NCBI GenBank assembly: GCA_003255065.1
Contig: QAOA01000726.1
Location: 540,187-604,186 of the forward strand
Direction of reading: 5' to 3'
Length of the DNA: 64,000 bases
From: Cercis canadensis
Lineage: Eukaryota; Streptophyta; Magnoliopsida; Fabales; Fabaceae
Shown here: piece by piece, positions 19,681-36,880 of the stretch
Layout: each line of letters starts with the position of its first letter
How positions within the stretch are numbered: the first letter of the stretch is position 1
Position numbers and translations under genes: made by a program
The notes under the pieces: generated by a model
What the model was told of the DNA's origin: nothing
Database searches by the model: none
What the model saw: the letters and a program-made list of their open reading frames with translations, nothing else

Positions 19681-20186
19681 GATATTGCAAAGCTTTCTTT
19701 CTCCCATTGCTTCTTTCTTCTTCTCCTTTTCTCAGGTTTTGTTTTCTTAAATTTCCAGTGAATTTTTTGCCCTTAGTATTGGCCTTATGGTGTACGTATA
19801 TATATAGGCAACGCTTTTGGGTTACTTCGGTTGGGATGCTTAACCCTTTTCTTATATGCATAAAAGCCATCATGTATTTTATCAAAAGCTCTATATGATA
19901 CGTTTAATCATCTAAATTCTATACAAGCATGCATACCAAATTTGCAATAGTCTCTTTTGTGATTACTTGGTTTGTGATTTTTTCTATCTGCAGTTGCATG
20001 GACTATGATCGAAGCAGAAGGTGAAGACATATATATGCAAGGTAGTGATAGGTAGCAAATGCGTCCCGAACGCTGCTGCTACTTCTGCCGTCAAAAATAC
20101 CAGGGCTTTAAAGCTGTATGCACCTTTGAAGGCTGCCTTCGCTCCTACAACTGTTCTCCTCCTCCTCCTCCTCATCCTATAATTCA
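19681..20186 (+). pseudogene. small secreted peptide gene remnant, copy 2
   Basis: Tandem relative of the copy at 19215. The signal-peptide exon is homologous (gcaaagctttctttct in both), but the start codon ATG has become ATT, and a donor follows CTCAG. The second exon, after ctgcag near 19993, starts like copy 1 (ttgcatggact) and in one frame carries a cysteine-rich segment, ERCCYFCRQKYQGFKAVC, followed by GCLRSYNC and a proline run. An in-frame stop separates this segment from the signal peptide. The loss of the start and the internal stop indicate a dead copy. The cysteine spacing resembles plant antimicrobial or signalling peptides, but I do not recognise the family. Confidence 0.45.
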
Positions 20187-21035
20187 TTGAATTTCTAGTC
20201 ATCTTCTTTGATCTTATCTTAAAAAGAGTGTTAAAGCACTCGATTCTCAACAATAAATGAGAGAAAAAAATGATTTTTATGTTGGGTTACTTGATTTTTG
20301 AAGTACCATTTTTTATTAGGTAATGTTATATAGATAAAACTTATGATTTCTTATAACTACCAAAATCTCTTATCATTAGATTAGACTTAATGACATATTA
20401 TCTTTTACAAAAAGATTACATTGATTTGTCTAAAAATTGAAATATTATTTTTCCTATATTAGGAAAGGCATATAAAATGTAAAAAAGTAATTTGAAAAAT
20501 GATAGAACCTAGGTGAATATGAAGAGAAGTTTATGAGTCTGTGGAGGGAAGAAGGAAAGGTTCATCTAGTGGCAATTTTCTTTTTTTTGCCGTAAATAAA
20601 TTATTTTATAGTTAGAAATTCATACTTATATTAATTATTATCAGAGAGAAAATTTTAAAGGGACCAAAAAGCTTCACATTTCAGGGGTCTGCTGATCAAA
20701 ATAGTTTAAAATGTTAATCATCATGTGAACATTTTATCCCGAGGCACCTTAATTTCACCAAAATCGATGTGAAAAGATAAACACTTAATATCAAATGTCT
20801 TTGATATGAGAGCGTGGTATATGGTAGAGGAGTTACAGGGAATGGCCAGGAGGTCCATTACAAAATTTGTATAAAAAGAAAAGAAAAAGGAACCTTCTGC
20901 TCCTTTCTTTGTCAAGAGAGCATTAACTTTCTAATATCTGAGCAATTAGGAATAAGTTATTGATACAAAAGAGACAACCGAGGTGCTGCTGGTAGTGAGC
21001 AGAAAAGTGGTTCACAAAATTTCTTCAGAAACAAT
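20187..21035. other. intergenic: 3' flank of SEC1-like gene
   Basis: AT-rich sequence with no gene signal beyond the 3' end of the SEC1-like gene. A minus-strand open frame at 20721-20915 shows no conserved motif. Confidence 0.5.
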
Positions 21036-24000
21036 TTAGATTCCGAGGCCCAGGCCATGGCTGTCCATTGCAACTTGGGGCTCGCACAATAACTTCAATT
21101 TCTGCAGCATTACACCACAGCAAAAAGGAGAAAATTAGCAGCTACTTGGAGGTCTCAATCAAACTCTGGCTAATCTTTTTCATATCAAAATCTATATATG
21201 GGCAAATCATGATTTGCATTGCATTTGTTCTTAAGGAAAGCAAAGAGACAGCCAGAGCCATTAATCCTACTTCATGTCTAAAGCTGCTGAATTTGCCAAA
21301 TTGGGTGATTTTTTAAAATTTTGTCAGGTATGTAAGTTCAATTCCATAAGCTATAGAAGGTCTGTAAGTGATCGACCCTACGGTTGTAGTAGTAGCAGTT
21401 CTTGCTCTTGTTCTGTATTATTTTAATAAAAATATTAGCATGAAAACTTTCTTTTGAATATCTATTATACTTTCCTTTCATCCATATCTCTCTTTAAGTT
21501 TCACTAATGTTAAATGTGTTTTGAATGATTTGATTAGCTCCTTGATGATGAATTACAAATCGAATCACGACACTGATAACTCAGAAAGATTTTGAAAAAT
21601 GATAAAGGACTTATTACCGTAATATATTGTGGAGGTTCATCCATTGAAGAAGAACCTAGAACAACCTCCCTCCTAAGTTTTGTTGTCATTTTGTGGCAAA
21701 CTCGGAGCTGAGAATAACAAGATAGATGCATAAGGTCAGATTCCAATTTCAACCAGCAGATATTTACATGGAGAAGTTCTTGGAAATTCTACCTCCGATC
21801 GAGTAGCCCCACCAATGATAAACACAAAGATGCGCTTCCCCATCTTCTTGAAATCAGAAGACGCATTCTTCAACATGGAGTCACTATGGAAGGGATGAAA
21901 AAGTAATAAGTTGAGGGTGGGAATTATACATTTCAAAATACAATTCACTTCCAGTAAATTAAAAAATTTCAGTTGAGATGATAGTTCATTACACCTTGAA
22001 TATCCATCATCTGAATGACGAGGCCTCGCCCAATTTGCTGTCCGTCTTGATCTCATCGAATGTGGAGCGGTAGATGGAGTTGTTGTCTGTGCACGTTGGC
22101 TGCTTCTAGCAGAGCCACTTTTGGGGGCAGGAGTCGGTTCATTTACACATGAATAATCACTCTTTGATAGTTCACCCTTACTGAGATTTTCAATGAGCTC
22201 CTGCCAAAAGCAATGTCATCTGTACTTACAATTTTATTACATAAGATACTAGAGGAAAAAATATTTGAAGCTGATCTTGCCAAGTATAAGCAAACAGAAT
22301 GATCTCTTACATGGATTGCCTTCACAAGAAAAACTAACTCAGAGTCTTTCATCACACAATTACAACAAGAAAATCAGCACTAGTAGAAGTTTAAGAAAAT
22401 AGCCCTAATTTGATAGACAAGATTTACTTTCACAACAGCTTTTCCTTCGTAGAAGAGAAGGACAAAGAGAAGTTGTATGATGAGTTACACTGAAAACCTA
22501 CAAATAAAGGGTTACTTGAAGAGTAGAAATTTTGAAGATTGATATAAATTTTTAGCATTTAAAGTTTATATCCTAGTATCAAACTACCTGATTTCAAAGG
22601 GTGCAAGTTACTCATGTGAAGCATACATCATTTATTTTGTTAACATTGCTTTCTGTCTCTGTTTCCAGCATACCAGCATCACTGTTCAAAGGACGAGTAA
22701 GCTGCTACAAAAGAATATAATTAAATAGAATGTAGCTTAGCCACTCCAAAGCGTCATCATGCTATATATCAAGGCACAGTCTTGATTTCGGAGTTACTGA
22801 ACTCTCCCCCTTTCTTTCTCACCATGAGAGCATTGATATAATTTTATTGTTGCCACTTGCCAGAATTGCCTTCTATTATAAAAGGCAAATGAATGGGGAA
22901 ATCAATCTTACTTTAACTCTACTCCCTAAACAATCAGATAATAAGGTGGCATGTTGTGTGAAACAAATGGGGCAAAGAACGCATAATCTTCAGTCATACC
23001 TCTAGCATGGGATAAAATCGAAATAGTTGCCATGTTTCTTCCTCCTCCTCACTGCGGTCTTTTCGTGCTGCTTGTTTTGTCTGATACATGAAAAGAACAT
23101 TTTAATAGATAGTTTAGTGACAAACAAGATATAGCACAGAAGGGGTATGCAAGAGAACATCTCGTAACGCAAAATTATGAACATGCTAAAAAATCTCAAG
23201 CCTTAATGAAGAGGAATCAACAATTCATCCATGCTATATCAACTTAATATTTGTTAACTGTTTTTATTAAAGTCCTTAGTTAACATCGTTCCTCTATCTG
23301 ACTTCCATAAGCATGAAATGAATATATACGTTTACCTTCTGGTTATTGAACTTGAGTGAGAAACTACCAGCAGATGACTTCTTGTTCGATGATCCTGCCA
23401 GCAATTGCATATTTCTGATGACTTTCATGTCTTCAGGTGATAATTTAGCCAACTGATTAGATAAATAAAACCATCAGAGTAAATACTTCCACTTGCAACA
23501 ACTTCAATATAATATAAATTTCCACTACAAACGTCTAAAATTCTTGATTGCTATAAAAATTCATATTGTAATAGACGATAAATGCTGAATGTCAGGAAAA
23601 TGAGAGAATTGGATCCAAAAAATTGAAAATATTGAATAATGCCAGACGTTTCCTGCTTTCTCCTTTGTATGTAATAATAATCAATATTTTCAGTAGTAAT
23701 TTATTTCAGTATTTATAATGTAGACACACTATCACTTAAAATTACATGAAGCATATGACGGAAAACCAATAAAGAAAGGGAAGAACAAGTACTCAGCAGG
23801 TTGTATGTGTCTATGTGATGAGTTCCATCCTGACAACTGGCAAGAATTCAACGAGCAGTCTCCAACTCAGCAAGAATTATTTACATTTAGAGACTCGACA
23901 AATTAAAACCACCTAACGAGGGTGGTAGTCAAAGCCTCCAAATGGACTACTTAAATAAACACGCAAGCACACACTTCCGATGTGGGACTTGAAGCCCCAC

Positions 24001-27000
24001 CCTCGGAAGGGACTTTAGTCACTTGAAAGAGGACTGATAAACATATAGTGAGCCAAAGTTATATGGGAGCAAGTAACAAGAAGGCTCAATTTAATGAATT
24101 TTACCTACTAAACTTCAAAAGAAAACCAATCTAATCAAAATATTCAACATCATGTATTAGAAATTTAGGAGGAATCAGGCATGGAAGGGAGGAACATCAG
24201 TCTTGCTAGAAGCCATTGTCTACTGAAACAGTAAATATTATTTGGTAGGCTTATTTGTGAATTATTTATAAGTATGATAAAACTATATTTGAGAAGGGAA
24301 ATGAATAAAAATATAGAAAAAAAAAATTCACCATGTAAAATTAATAGGAGTTAGTAAGACCTGCATTAGCTTTGAAGCTTTATCACCCTCGAACTTTTCA
24401 GGATAGATAGATGCATAAATCATTAATAAACGCAACTTGTATTCAGGATTTGTATCCTGCATGTGGCATAAAATATTTTGTAAAAGAAAATGTACATTGT
24501 GTGTCGGAAAGTAACTAATATTGACTATTCAAACGCTACCTGCTTTGTTCTTAGAAAGTTAATAACCTCCTTGGCTCCTGCATCTCCAAAAACAAGATCC
24601 TGCTCCAATTGTCCAAGGCCTCGAAGTCCGATTTCCCTGATAATTGTGTTGATCTTTCCAGCTATCTGCATTAAATTTATCAAGCACAATGATCAGCATC
24701 AAAATATGACTTGCTATTTTATACTCTCTTCCAAACCCTCATCAATTTGAAGGAGTTGCATTTCAACTCTCTGCTCATGTTCATGGTCAACGTGAGTTCT
24801 CAAAGTGTATGTCATTGTTGGATTAAAGTGTACTATTGCAATAGTAATTGAAATATTTAATCTTTTCTTAAATCCCATTGCCTTTATTCTTAAGCTACAA
24901 TCATATACTCTTCCTTGACAATTATGAAGACAAAAAAAAGGCCAGTAAATGAACAAGAAGATCACCTCTACATGGAGAGAAATCTTTTCCACTTGCTCTG
25001 TATATTGTGGCAAAGCTTGAACCATTTTCTGCAAATCTCTCGTACTTAATTCACTACCATCTCTGCTAAGAAATGATATTCTAGGTTAGAAATAATTTGC
25101 ATTAGAAAGTGCAGCGGGGTATAGTCATATTACATGAATATGGGATATGGTGAAAAGTCCAACAATTCTTTGATGATCTAAGTGTCACATATGAGTAAAT
25201 TCATGAATGTTGCATTAAATAAACCTGATATATCAATACATCCTATGCCTGTATCACTGCAACTCTTAGAATAGCTGCTCATGTGGTTGGATGGTTACTA
25301 TACTATAGGCAAATCATGCTCTTATGAAGTGTTGAGAATCTTGAGATAGATTCAGGTGCTAATTATTCAATAGGTGTTCATAATACATAATTAGCAAACA
25401 AGATTTTGTATTCTCTACTGAGCTTATTCATTCTATTTTCCAACATGAAATTAAACTCAGCTCAACTTACTTATGTTCTCCTCTTTCTGTTCAACAAATG
25501 AAACTCTATCTACTCGTCTTTAAATTGGTTAATTTTTATTAAAAGATTATACTACAACTAATAAAAAATACTTTTACCATGATAGTTCTTAAATTAAACT
25601 TTTAAATCAGTTAGCAAGTAAAACTGTGGAATCATGAAGGATGAATTAAATTTTTATTAATTTCTGCATGGTTTGGTATAATTTAAATTACAGATGAAGT
25701 TTATGACATGGAATCATGTTGAGAATTATTTAGATTAATAAAAGGTTGATATTAGTTATAACATGTAAAGACATTTGAAAAGCAGGGAAATCGTAGAACT
25801 AGGTAAAATGAATGATGACAATCCAATTGCCGACATTTGTCATAAGAATAAGGGAAAATATGCCAGTACGAACCTTCCACTTTGTTGGATTTGTGCAGCT
25901 TTATTCTTCGAACAGAAGTTAGTGAACTTTTCATGCAGTCTTTCACTAGCCTGGTATTCCAGTTGGTAAAAAATTATTGACATTTCATGCAAAATATATG
26001 TGCATGAACCAGAAATAGAGTGCATGAGGCATACATATGCTATGTGTGTATGGCGAAGCTCAAGCCAGATTGCATCAGTGTCTTCCAGAAGGACTTCCTT
26101 TTTCTCAGGCTGACCACCTGTTTTGCTTGGAACCTAAAATGCAATCATATGTTATCTCAAAATTAGAAGACACAATTTGCAAAGATTAGATCCAGAGATT
26201 AAGATGAGGGGAAACCAGCAGAAAGGTATACCTCATGCATATATTTATTTCCCTCCATATCCAACAAATCATGACACATTGCATCATAGGTCCATTCATG
26301 AATGACAGGAGCAATCTGTTCATTCACATTTAACAGATTTAAGTATATCAGAAGACAGAAGGTAGGATATAAAAGGAAAGAGTCACAATGAAGAAAATTT
26401 TTCTTAACCTGATCAACAGATCTATCCAATATGAGCAGATCGCATGTTTCTGTCTTTGGAAAGTTGGGAATTGTTGATTTATATTGAGAAACTATGTTCC
26501 AAACAGCACTAGCAAGCTTTGTAGGAACAAAATCACGAGATGTAGATTCGTCACTTTCCTTGGCAGCACGATACCGCACATATGGTAACTCCTAAAAAGA
26601 TAAAATTATGACAAGTAGTTCATTATGAACTGGAAGTAAGTGATCATGGATATATAGAATATGAAGTATGAGTGATACCATTAGTGAAGCAAAAACTGTA
26701 GCTATTCGAGTTGCCATAATTTTCAAGCAGGCATCAAATCTGCGAGTATTCTCAATGTTACCATAAAGTTCCTCAAGTGCTCTTTCTTGATCAGTGAGAT
26801 AAGCCTGCAACATATTGATCTCAGCAGGTAAATCATCTTTTCTTTTCTTTCACATGCAAATTAATATGTATTGTCAAGGTAAATGAGTTCTCAACAACAA
26901 ATAGAAAAAGAAATACCACTCAGTAGCACCAGAGTATTCTTATACTTGATATAAATTAGTATGCAAAGTCAAGGTAATTTGAGTTCTCAACAACAAATAT

Positions 27001-30000
27001 AAAAACAAATGCCACTCAGTAGCACCAGACTACTCTTATACTTAATTTAGTTACCACTTAGACCTGATCTGCAGAAATGTTGGGATAATCATACATTTAG
27101 AGTATTCATCTTATATGGTACTGCATGAATATGTTGAATCATAGTTTACATTTCACTAGTTGAACAGTTGTTTTTTGTGATTTTATCCTACCCCACATAT
27201 TTGCACTTCTATTTATCCTTGTTATGAGGCTGAGAGTTCTCTTATAGGCCTTTTACACTCTTTTCCTTGTAGCTTATTGGATATTCATACCCTAGTTCCC
27301 CTTTCTGTTTTGTGCCCCTGGAGGGGCTTATTTATGTGTTTATTTGTATATATATACTCAGACCATACATAGACTAACCTTCCATGGCTTCCACTTCCAA
27401 TTTTATTTGTTAAATTAATGACTTATTTTTTTGCATTTTCTGTAATTTATGAAGTCTGAAGGTATGGCAATCTCAAATTCCATAAGAACCCTGCCAAATC
27501 TAATATAGAATCATTTGACAAAATCATGAAGTTATGACTTCCTCTAATAAATTAATATTATCATCTGGATAGTTTATTCTTCCATGTCAGATGGCTGAAT
27601 GAACATCTACTATTTCTGGAGATTTGAGACTAGACAGACTAATGGAGTATCCTATAACTCAATGCGAGACAAATTGATCAATATTGCAGCAAATATACAT
27701 TGCCACCAACTGAAACTCACGTACAGATTTTATCATTACATACCTGGCTATCTATTGAAAAGTATTCCAAATTCATCTGCAAAATAAATGCAAAACCAAT
27801 ATCATACAAAAAAAATGTGATGACTATTACATGCAGATAACTCCATAGAAAAGGCAAAACGAAAAAATATTGACCTCTCTCAAGCCACCTATGCGGGGTA
27901 ACACACTCATGTCACTCTTGATGTGGTTCAAAAATTCCTTTGGGACGGGTGAACTGAAAAATACAAAGGCTCTGAAAAATAGCAGGCAGAAAAGGGAAGG
28001 GAATGGAGGAAACACCTCCCCTCCCTCCCTCCCAAAAAAAAAAAAAGGACATAGTCAGCGATGAAACAATATGAACTAAACTTTTTTTTTGGGGGGGGGG
28101 GGGGGTGTGAAACCAGATTTCTCCACATACTTCCTGTACAGGGGCTCCCTCCCAGACATGTCAGATAAGAACATGACAATACTGCATGCTAGCAAAAGAT
28201 ATGGTTAATATTGGAACAACTACGCCAATGGATTTTTTAAATGTAGGTAAAATAATGCATGGTAGAGGAAACAAAAGATTAGATTAGAGGGAGCAGTTTA
28301 ATACTTGCAGAAAAGGGGTCAATTGTATTGAGGCAAGGAACAAAGATTGAGACAAAGCTGCCCGAAATTGATAACATAAGACAAGTTCCTCACATAATTT
28401 TTTTAACTACTTTTTCATAATAAAAAAATTAATAAGAGAAAACTCACAAATAATTTCCCATTTTCGAACAGGCTGAAGCCTCTACTTGCATACTATAGTA
28501 CACAATTATATCAAACAAGAAAAATAAATTACAGAAATTATAAACATCTAATTTGTTTGATTGAAATAGAAAGTGGTAAAAGAAGGAAGCAGAGAAACAA
28601 GTACACAAGCAAAAGATATTGCAAGCGTGGAAGTTCCAATGTGGATGCAAGAAAAATGAAGTTCCTGCATATTAAATAGCTATATGGAAGTATGACAATA
28701 GATCTATAACATATGAAAATCCAGATTAAGGTTGTGTGATAAAGGAAGACTTATCCTTGAAGAATCCTAAAAGCAATTATGATTGATTACTTTGAGGTTT
28801 ACATAATTTCTGTCTCTGTTGCACAGTTCAGAGAAAGAATAAACTGGATATGTGTCATTAAAAAACGAAATTACTTCTCTTTTGATGGCTGAATGAAATA
28901 AACAGCATCCATAGATGGTAATGGTTGCCTTCTCCTGAAAAGGTCTTCCACCACTGCAGTAAGGAAGATTTTAATTATGCTATTATATAAATTAAAAGAT
29001 CAACCAAAGGACAAGAACGTTGTAGTAAAGTTGGCTAGGTGGGTATCAGAGAAAATATCAACACTAACGAAAAGCAGAAAGCAGCTAGCTGGTTTCATGC
29101 ACAACTTTCAAAATTAAAGTGCGTGAGAAATGCACTGTCACTGCCAATTGGAGTCAACAGGACAATACTAATACTGAAGAAATACAGAGACTAACTCACA
29201 TTGTATTATTACAATAATGCAGCTTAATTAGGGGGGGGAAATGAAGGAAAAAGGTAAGGCTAAAATTAAAACCACATAAATGCTTACAGGAAACTCCCTG
29301 GTCTGTGATATCTGCCATTTTGCATGACTGGGACATAACTTTCACTGTAACTTTATCCATTATGAGCACCTGTGAGAAAATGAATTTAAGATTGGCTAGA
29401 ATTGACTATCAACTTCAATCAAGTAACAATCTACTTTACCGAGAAGGAAATAGTTGACAAGATGAAATGCACAGAATACCATATGAGAGGAGGATAGAAA
29501 GCATCCTATTATGGGTCCATGCAGGAGTCAAATGATTGAATGTATGCAGAGAAAGCAATGCTGGGCACTATCTACTTATACAGTTGTCCGAATCTCATGT
29601 GCAAACTTATTAAAAAATTTGGTTGCCGTAGAATCTTGTAATGGTTCCCAAAATTTAGTTCTAACAACACATATTGGATCAAACTCCAAGTTACTAAAAA
29701 TATTATGAAATCAACTTCAATCATATTTGTAATCTAATTCAAAAGTTTCCCTTGACTCTTCCCCAACCATTTACTCCAAAAATACAAACTCAAGTACTCA
29801 GGGCTTGGGAAAAGTGTTCTGGATGAAGAACCATAAAAAACTTGTGCTCTAAGAAATGACACCAGTCCTACATATCTGCCATCGGAGCACATGCAACTTG
29901 CTGGCTAACCAAAATAGAAACTTGATATTACAGTTCATTTCACCCCCTCTTTTTTTAAAGGATGAATTCATTACAACAAGATGAGAATACAGAGGAGGAA

Positions 30001-30878
30001 GATAAGCAATTCTCTTAAAACAGCACCAAAAAAAAAAAGAAAAGTAAAGCATATGAAAAGAGAAAACAACGACTTAAAAATAATCACATAGTATAACTAC
30101 ATTGAAGACACACCTTCCATGATTTCGAGTCCCCGGACTTTGCTGATCCAAGCATTTCATACAATAATCCTATAAGCAGTGAGCCAAGAAGAAGTTTATG
30201 AAAAATAATTAGGAAAGAAAGCCAATACATGTAAAACTTCGTTCGGGAGAAGACTCCTTGCGATTTTACTATGTATTTTGAGCTGTGAACATTACATCCC
30301 GAGTTAAAAGAGGGGTGGATGCTAAACACTGAAATGGTTATAATTTTCAAAATCTTGAAATTTCATACTTCTATATATACGTTTTCTGGAAATGAAACGC
30401 TACCTTCAGCCAATTCTATCAGTATGCCCTAGCAGTTCATTTTCTGAATACTGTGAAACCATAATAGGGGAAAAAATTGAAAAACCGCAAACTTGTCAAG
30501 GCGGCTCAGTTTCACTTTCAAATGAAAGACTCAGCAAATTCAATTTCTTCCTTTTCACATAATATGCTAACAACCAAACGCGGAGAGAGAAAATATTGGA
30601 ATTTCAGAGGGATAATTCTACACTGAACTCTTCTTTCTAGCTCAGAATTGTCAAGAGAGAAAAATCCAAGCTTCACCAGAGCCACTCTGTATCTACATTA
30701 TTTTTCTGGATTCAAATCGTTTTCTCAACCAACATTTCCCGAGAATCAAACGGAAAACGAAGAAAAACACAAAAACACGAAGCATAATGAAAATGCACTT
30801 ACGATCACGGCTGGTTTGACGGAAGGTTTTGTACTCTGATGCTCCGCCATGGGAGGTATCGGAATCCGAGAACGACAT
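21036..30878 (-). CDS. SEC1A: Sec1/Munc18 family protein, SEC1A/KEULE-like
   Basis: Twenty-one exons give 670 aa, close to Arabidopsis KEULE length. Exons: 30878-30803, 30169-30114, 29369-29288, 28953-28875, 28181-28131, 27971-27875, 27776-27744, 26804-26679, 26591-26409, 26315-26232, 26133-26035, 25950-25874, 25062-24966, 24665-24540, 24456-24361, 23452-23336, 23080-23000, 22200-21995, 21883-21793, 21707-21618 and 21101-21036. Family blocks include [27 protein letters not shown], the block ending [25 protein letters not shown]-type [34 protein letters not shown] and [19 protein letters not shown]. Such proteins bind syntaxins and drive vesicle fusion at the plasma membrane and cell plate. 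The block [17 protein letters not shown] and the serine-rich linker before [14 protein letters not shown] fit SEC1A/B better than KEULE. The C-terminus ends in a short exon reading [14 protein letters not shown], different from what I recall of relatives. No disablements seen. Confidence 0.96.
23780..24070. repeat. possible non-autonomous retroelement fragment in a SEC1 intron
   Basis: Inside the intron between exons 15 and 16 of the SEC1-like gene there is a GC-richer patch. It includes cgatgtgggacttgaagccc, then a short inverted element around caccctcgg...ccgagg-like sequence. The gatgtgggac motif recurs at 40609 in this window and is common in short plant LTR-type elements. I cannot find both ends. 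Confidence 0.25.
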
Positions 30879-32179
30879 TGTTGTTTGCAGAAGCAGCTGA
30901 TTGTGGTTCCGATTTTCCAACAGAGAAAGCTCAGATTCAGAACTCAGAAAATGGTGAAGAGAGAGAAAATGGTATTGTATTTTTGAGGGACGAGAGCGAG
31001 AGACTCAGAGAGAGTCGCCTGAGAAGGTCGTTATATCTGTGTGGGGGACGTGTAATTTGGAACTCGAGTTTCGGTTATGTTTTGCGCGAAAACAAATGAA
31101 TTTTATATTGCCCATGAAACGGTGTCGTTTTATTCAGGAGAATTATACACGACCGTTTTGTTTGCCTAATCATATGGATTTCAAAATTTCAGGGAAACAC
31201 AATTCTTTGTTGTTGTGGCTAATATTTTGGGGGCATCTTGTAATAAGCACACCACATTAGGTGACGTGTTTTTTTTTTGTTTCACCAAGAAATTATTATC
31301 ACGGCTACTTAATTCTTCATCTACTCTAATCACCTTAACTAAGTCTAATCAAAGTCACAAATCTACATGATTTCATTATATTTATAATTTAATAATATTT
31401 ATTGATTAATGTAATAAATATGCAAATGAATTATCAATAATTTCTCTGGACTAAAATTAAAACTATGTTAAAATAAAATAAAATAAAATAACTATTTTAT
31501 AGACTATAAATGAGATCCATTATATATTTAGTCAATTTGAAAAAATATTCCAAAGTTCTTTAGTTTTAATGAATATAGAAAAATCAGGGAATCAAATAAT
31601 TAGGTTTAAAAATAAAAGTCTCAAAATAAAGAAATATTTAGACAAATTGATTAAGACCAATTTAGACACATCTTTTTTCTGGTTTTTTTATGCAAAATCA
31701 GTCTTTCATTATTCTTCAAACCAAACGAAACATTTTAACTTGAAAATGTTTTGTTGTCATGACAATGGCCTTAATTGCTCCTTTATCTGGTCAACAGGCC
31801 ATTATCAATAGGCTCAGTTTGGATTAGGTTGCCCTGTTTCCCATTTTGCAGGCATCTCCCATTACTAATGGCATTAAATATCTCTTAAAAATCATTTCTT
31901 TCCGGATCGCCAATGATCATAATCCTTTTGTTTTTTCTCTGTAGACTTTTGTTCCAGCTGCATTGTTTTTTTTCTTTTGGCCATGTTCCAGCTGCATGGT
32001 TGGTTTACAGCATTACATATCAGAATGTGGATAGCATGGAGGAGATCACCCAGCCATGTTCTCTATTTAAAAGATGAGAAATGCTTTTCCTATTCTCCCT
32101 ATTTTCTACACTGTTTCTCTCTTCCTCTAGTGCTGCATCACATAGAGCACCAACAATGTGCCTGCTACAAATAATCTCT
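30879..32179. other. intergenic: SEC1-like promoter and METTL4-like 3' flank
   Basis: The 5' flank of the SEC1-like gene (30879-31100) is rich in GAGA tracts, common in plant 5' UTRs. From 31260 the sequence is AT-rich with a (AAAAT)n run near 31470. No gene is seen. Confidence 0.55.
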
Positions 32180-35484
<3,305 letters not shown>

Positions 35485-36317
35485 CTGCTATTCATGAAAC
35501 CTACTGAACAAAATAAAATCAATAAGGTCAAATGTATCAACACCCCCTTCAACTTTCACTCACTTGAAAGTCCAAATGTGAAAGAAATTACAGATACCCA
35601 ACAAATATGATATAACAACAGAAAAACACAATCTCAGCAACTAACATCCATAAATTCCATATATCTCATCAAATCAACCGAGCTAGGGACAAGTTCGCAG
35701 TTCTTACTCCAAATAATCAAGGTAAACAATTCCGAATGCTATTCAGCTCAAATGCTCAATATTAGCCTTTTTCAACTTCTAGAATCATATAGAGCTTTGA
35801 AAAAAAAAAAAAAAAAANAAAAAAAAAAAAAAAAAAAAAAAAAACACAGAAAAAGAATTCAACTGCATAACCAATCACCTAATCTTTTAAATTTTGTTCT
35901 ACAAGGAATATGAAATTCACATTTTACTCAACATGCGCCAAAAAAGTTTGCACCTTTACTTTGGAAAATAATTATATACATCAATGCTACCTTTTCTCGA
36001 CTAATTAAGACAAGTATTTGCTCTTTCCACCTTTTTTTTCACACAATGTGGTAGAATGTAAATTTTTAAAATGAGAATATAAAAAATTGAGAAATCAGGA
36101 TACTGAGTGTATAATTATTCATTTTTACCCAGAATTGATGATATCAGATTAAATGTGAACACTGGTATTGCAGTGTCTCGGAAGCTGGTCTCTCTTCTGC
36201 TGCTGTGTTGAATTCTCGAGTTCTTGAGGTGCTCTGAGATGGAAGGCGTTGTGGAAGCTTAGGATTTTGGGTGGGCCTTCAAAGATATTCTACGCATACG
36301 GTTGGTAGGGTATGGTG
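35485..36317. other. 5' flank of METTL4-like gene with poly-A tract and gap
   Basis: The region holds the probable promoter and 5' UTR. A poly-A run of about 40 bases at 35801-35844 contains one N at 35818, so its length is uncertain. An out-of-frame short upstream ATG lies 12 bases before the chosen METTL4 start. No further gene is seen. Confidence 0.5.
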
Positions 36318-36468
36318 CTGAAGTTGCCGCTGGCAAGCTAACGCGGCGGAGCAAAACTTAGTTGGACTCTCGCGTGCATAAGTGGAGGCGGCATGTGTAG
36401 TATGTGGTACTGAAGTTGCCGCCGGCAAGCTAACGCGGCGGAGCAAAACTTAGTTGGACTCTCGCGTG
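36318..36468. repeat. 59-bp GC-rich block repeated with 92-bp period
   Basis: The block beginning ctgaagttgccg and ending ctctcgcgtg occurs at 36318-36376 and 36410-36468 with one base difference. It is much more GC-rich than its surroundings and contains gcggcgg. It lies about 850 bp upstream of the METTL4-like start. Confidence 0.9.
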
Positions 36469-36880
36469 GGCATGGGTAGTATGTTTAGCTATAAGCCCAT
36501 AATTTTACCAAAAACAAAAGCTATAAGCCCTTAAATAATCCACGTTTTTTCTATTTTTTCCACATAAAGAAAAATATGAATCAATTTTTTTTTTTTTAGA
36601 ATTATTGTTTGAGTCATTATGTTTACAAAAAAGACCTAGAAGTTCCTTATACATATTAATTTCATTTTGGTTCTTTCAGCACGATAAATTATTTATTTTG
36701 CACATGAGTAATTGGGGGTTGTAAGTGAGTAACTTTTTTTTTTTTTTATCTATGTGATTATTTTCATCCCCTCAAAATTATGTGGTATTTTGTGGATTGT
36801 ATGTGGCTATATTTCATTCAAATGTGGTTATAGGCTTATGGCCCATGCTAGGCCACGGCTTATTTCTTAACATGCCAAAA

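Noticed and set aside
27928..28179. Frame with poly-Gly/Pro next to a G-run
   Set aside because: Antisense or offset reading around SEC1 exons and homopolymer tracts.
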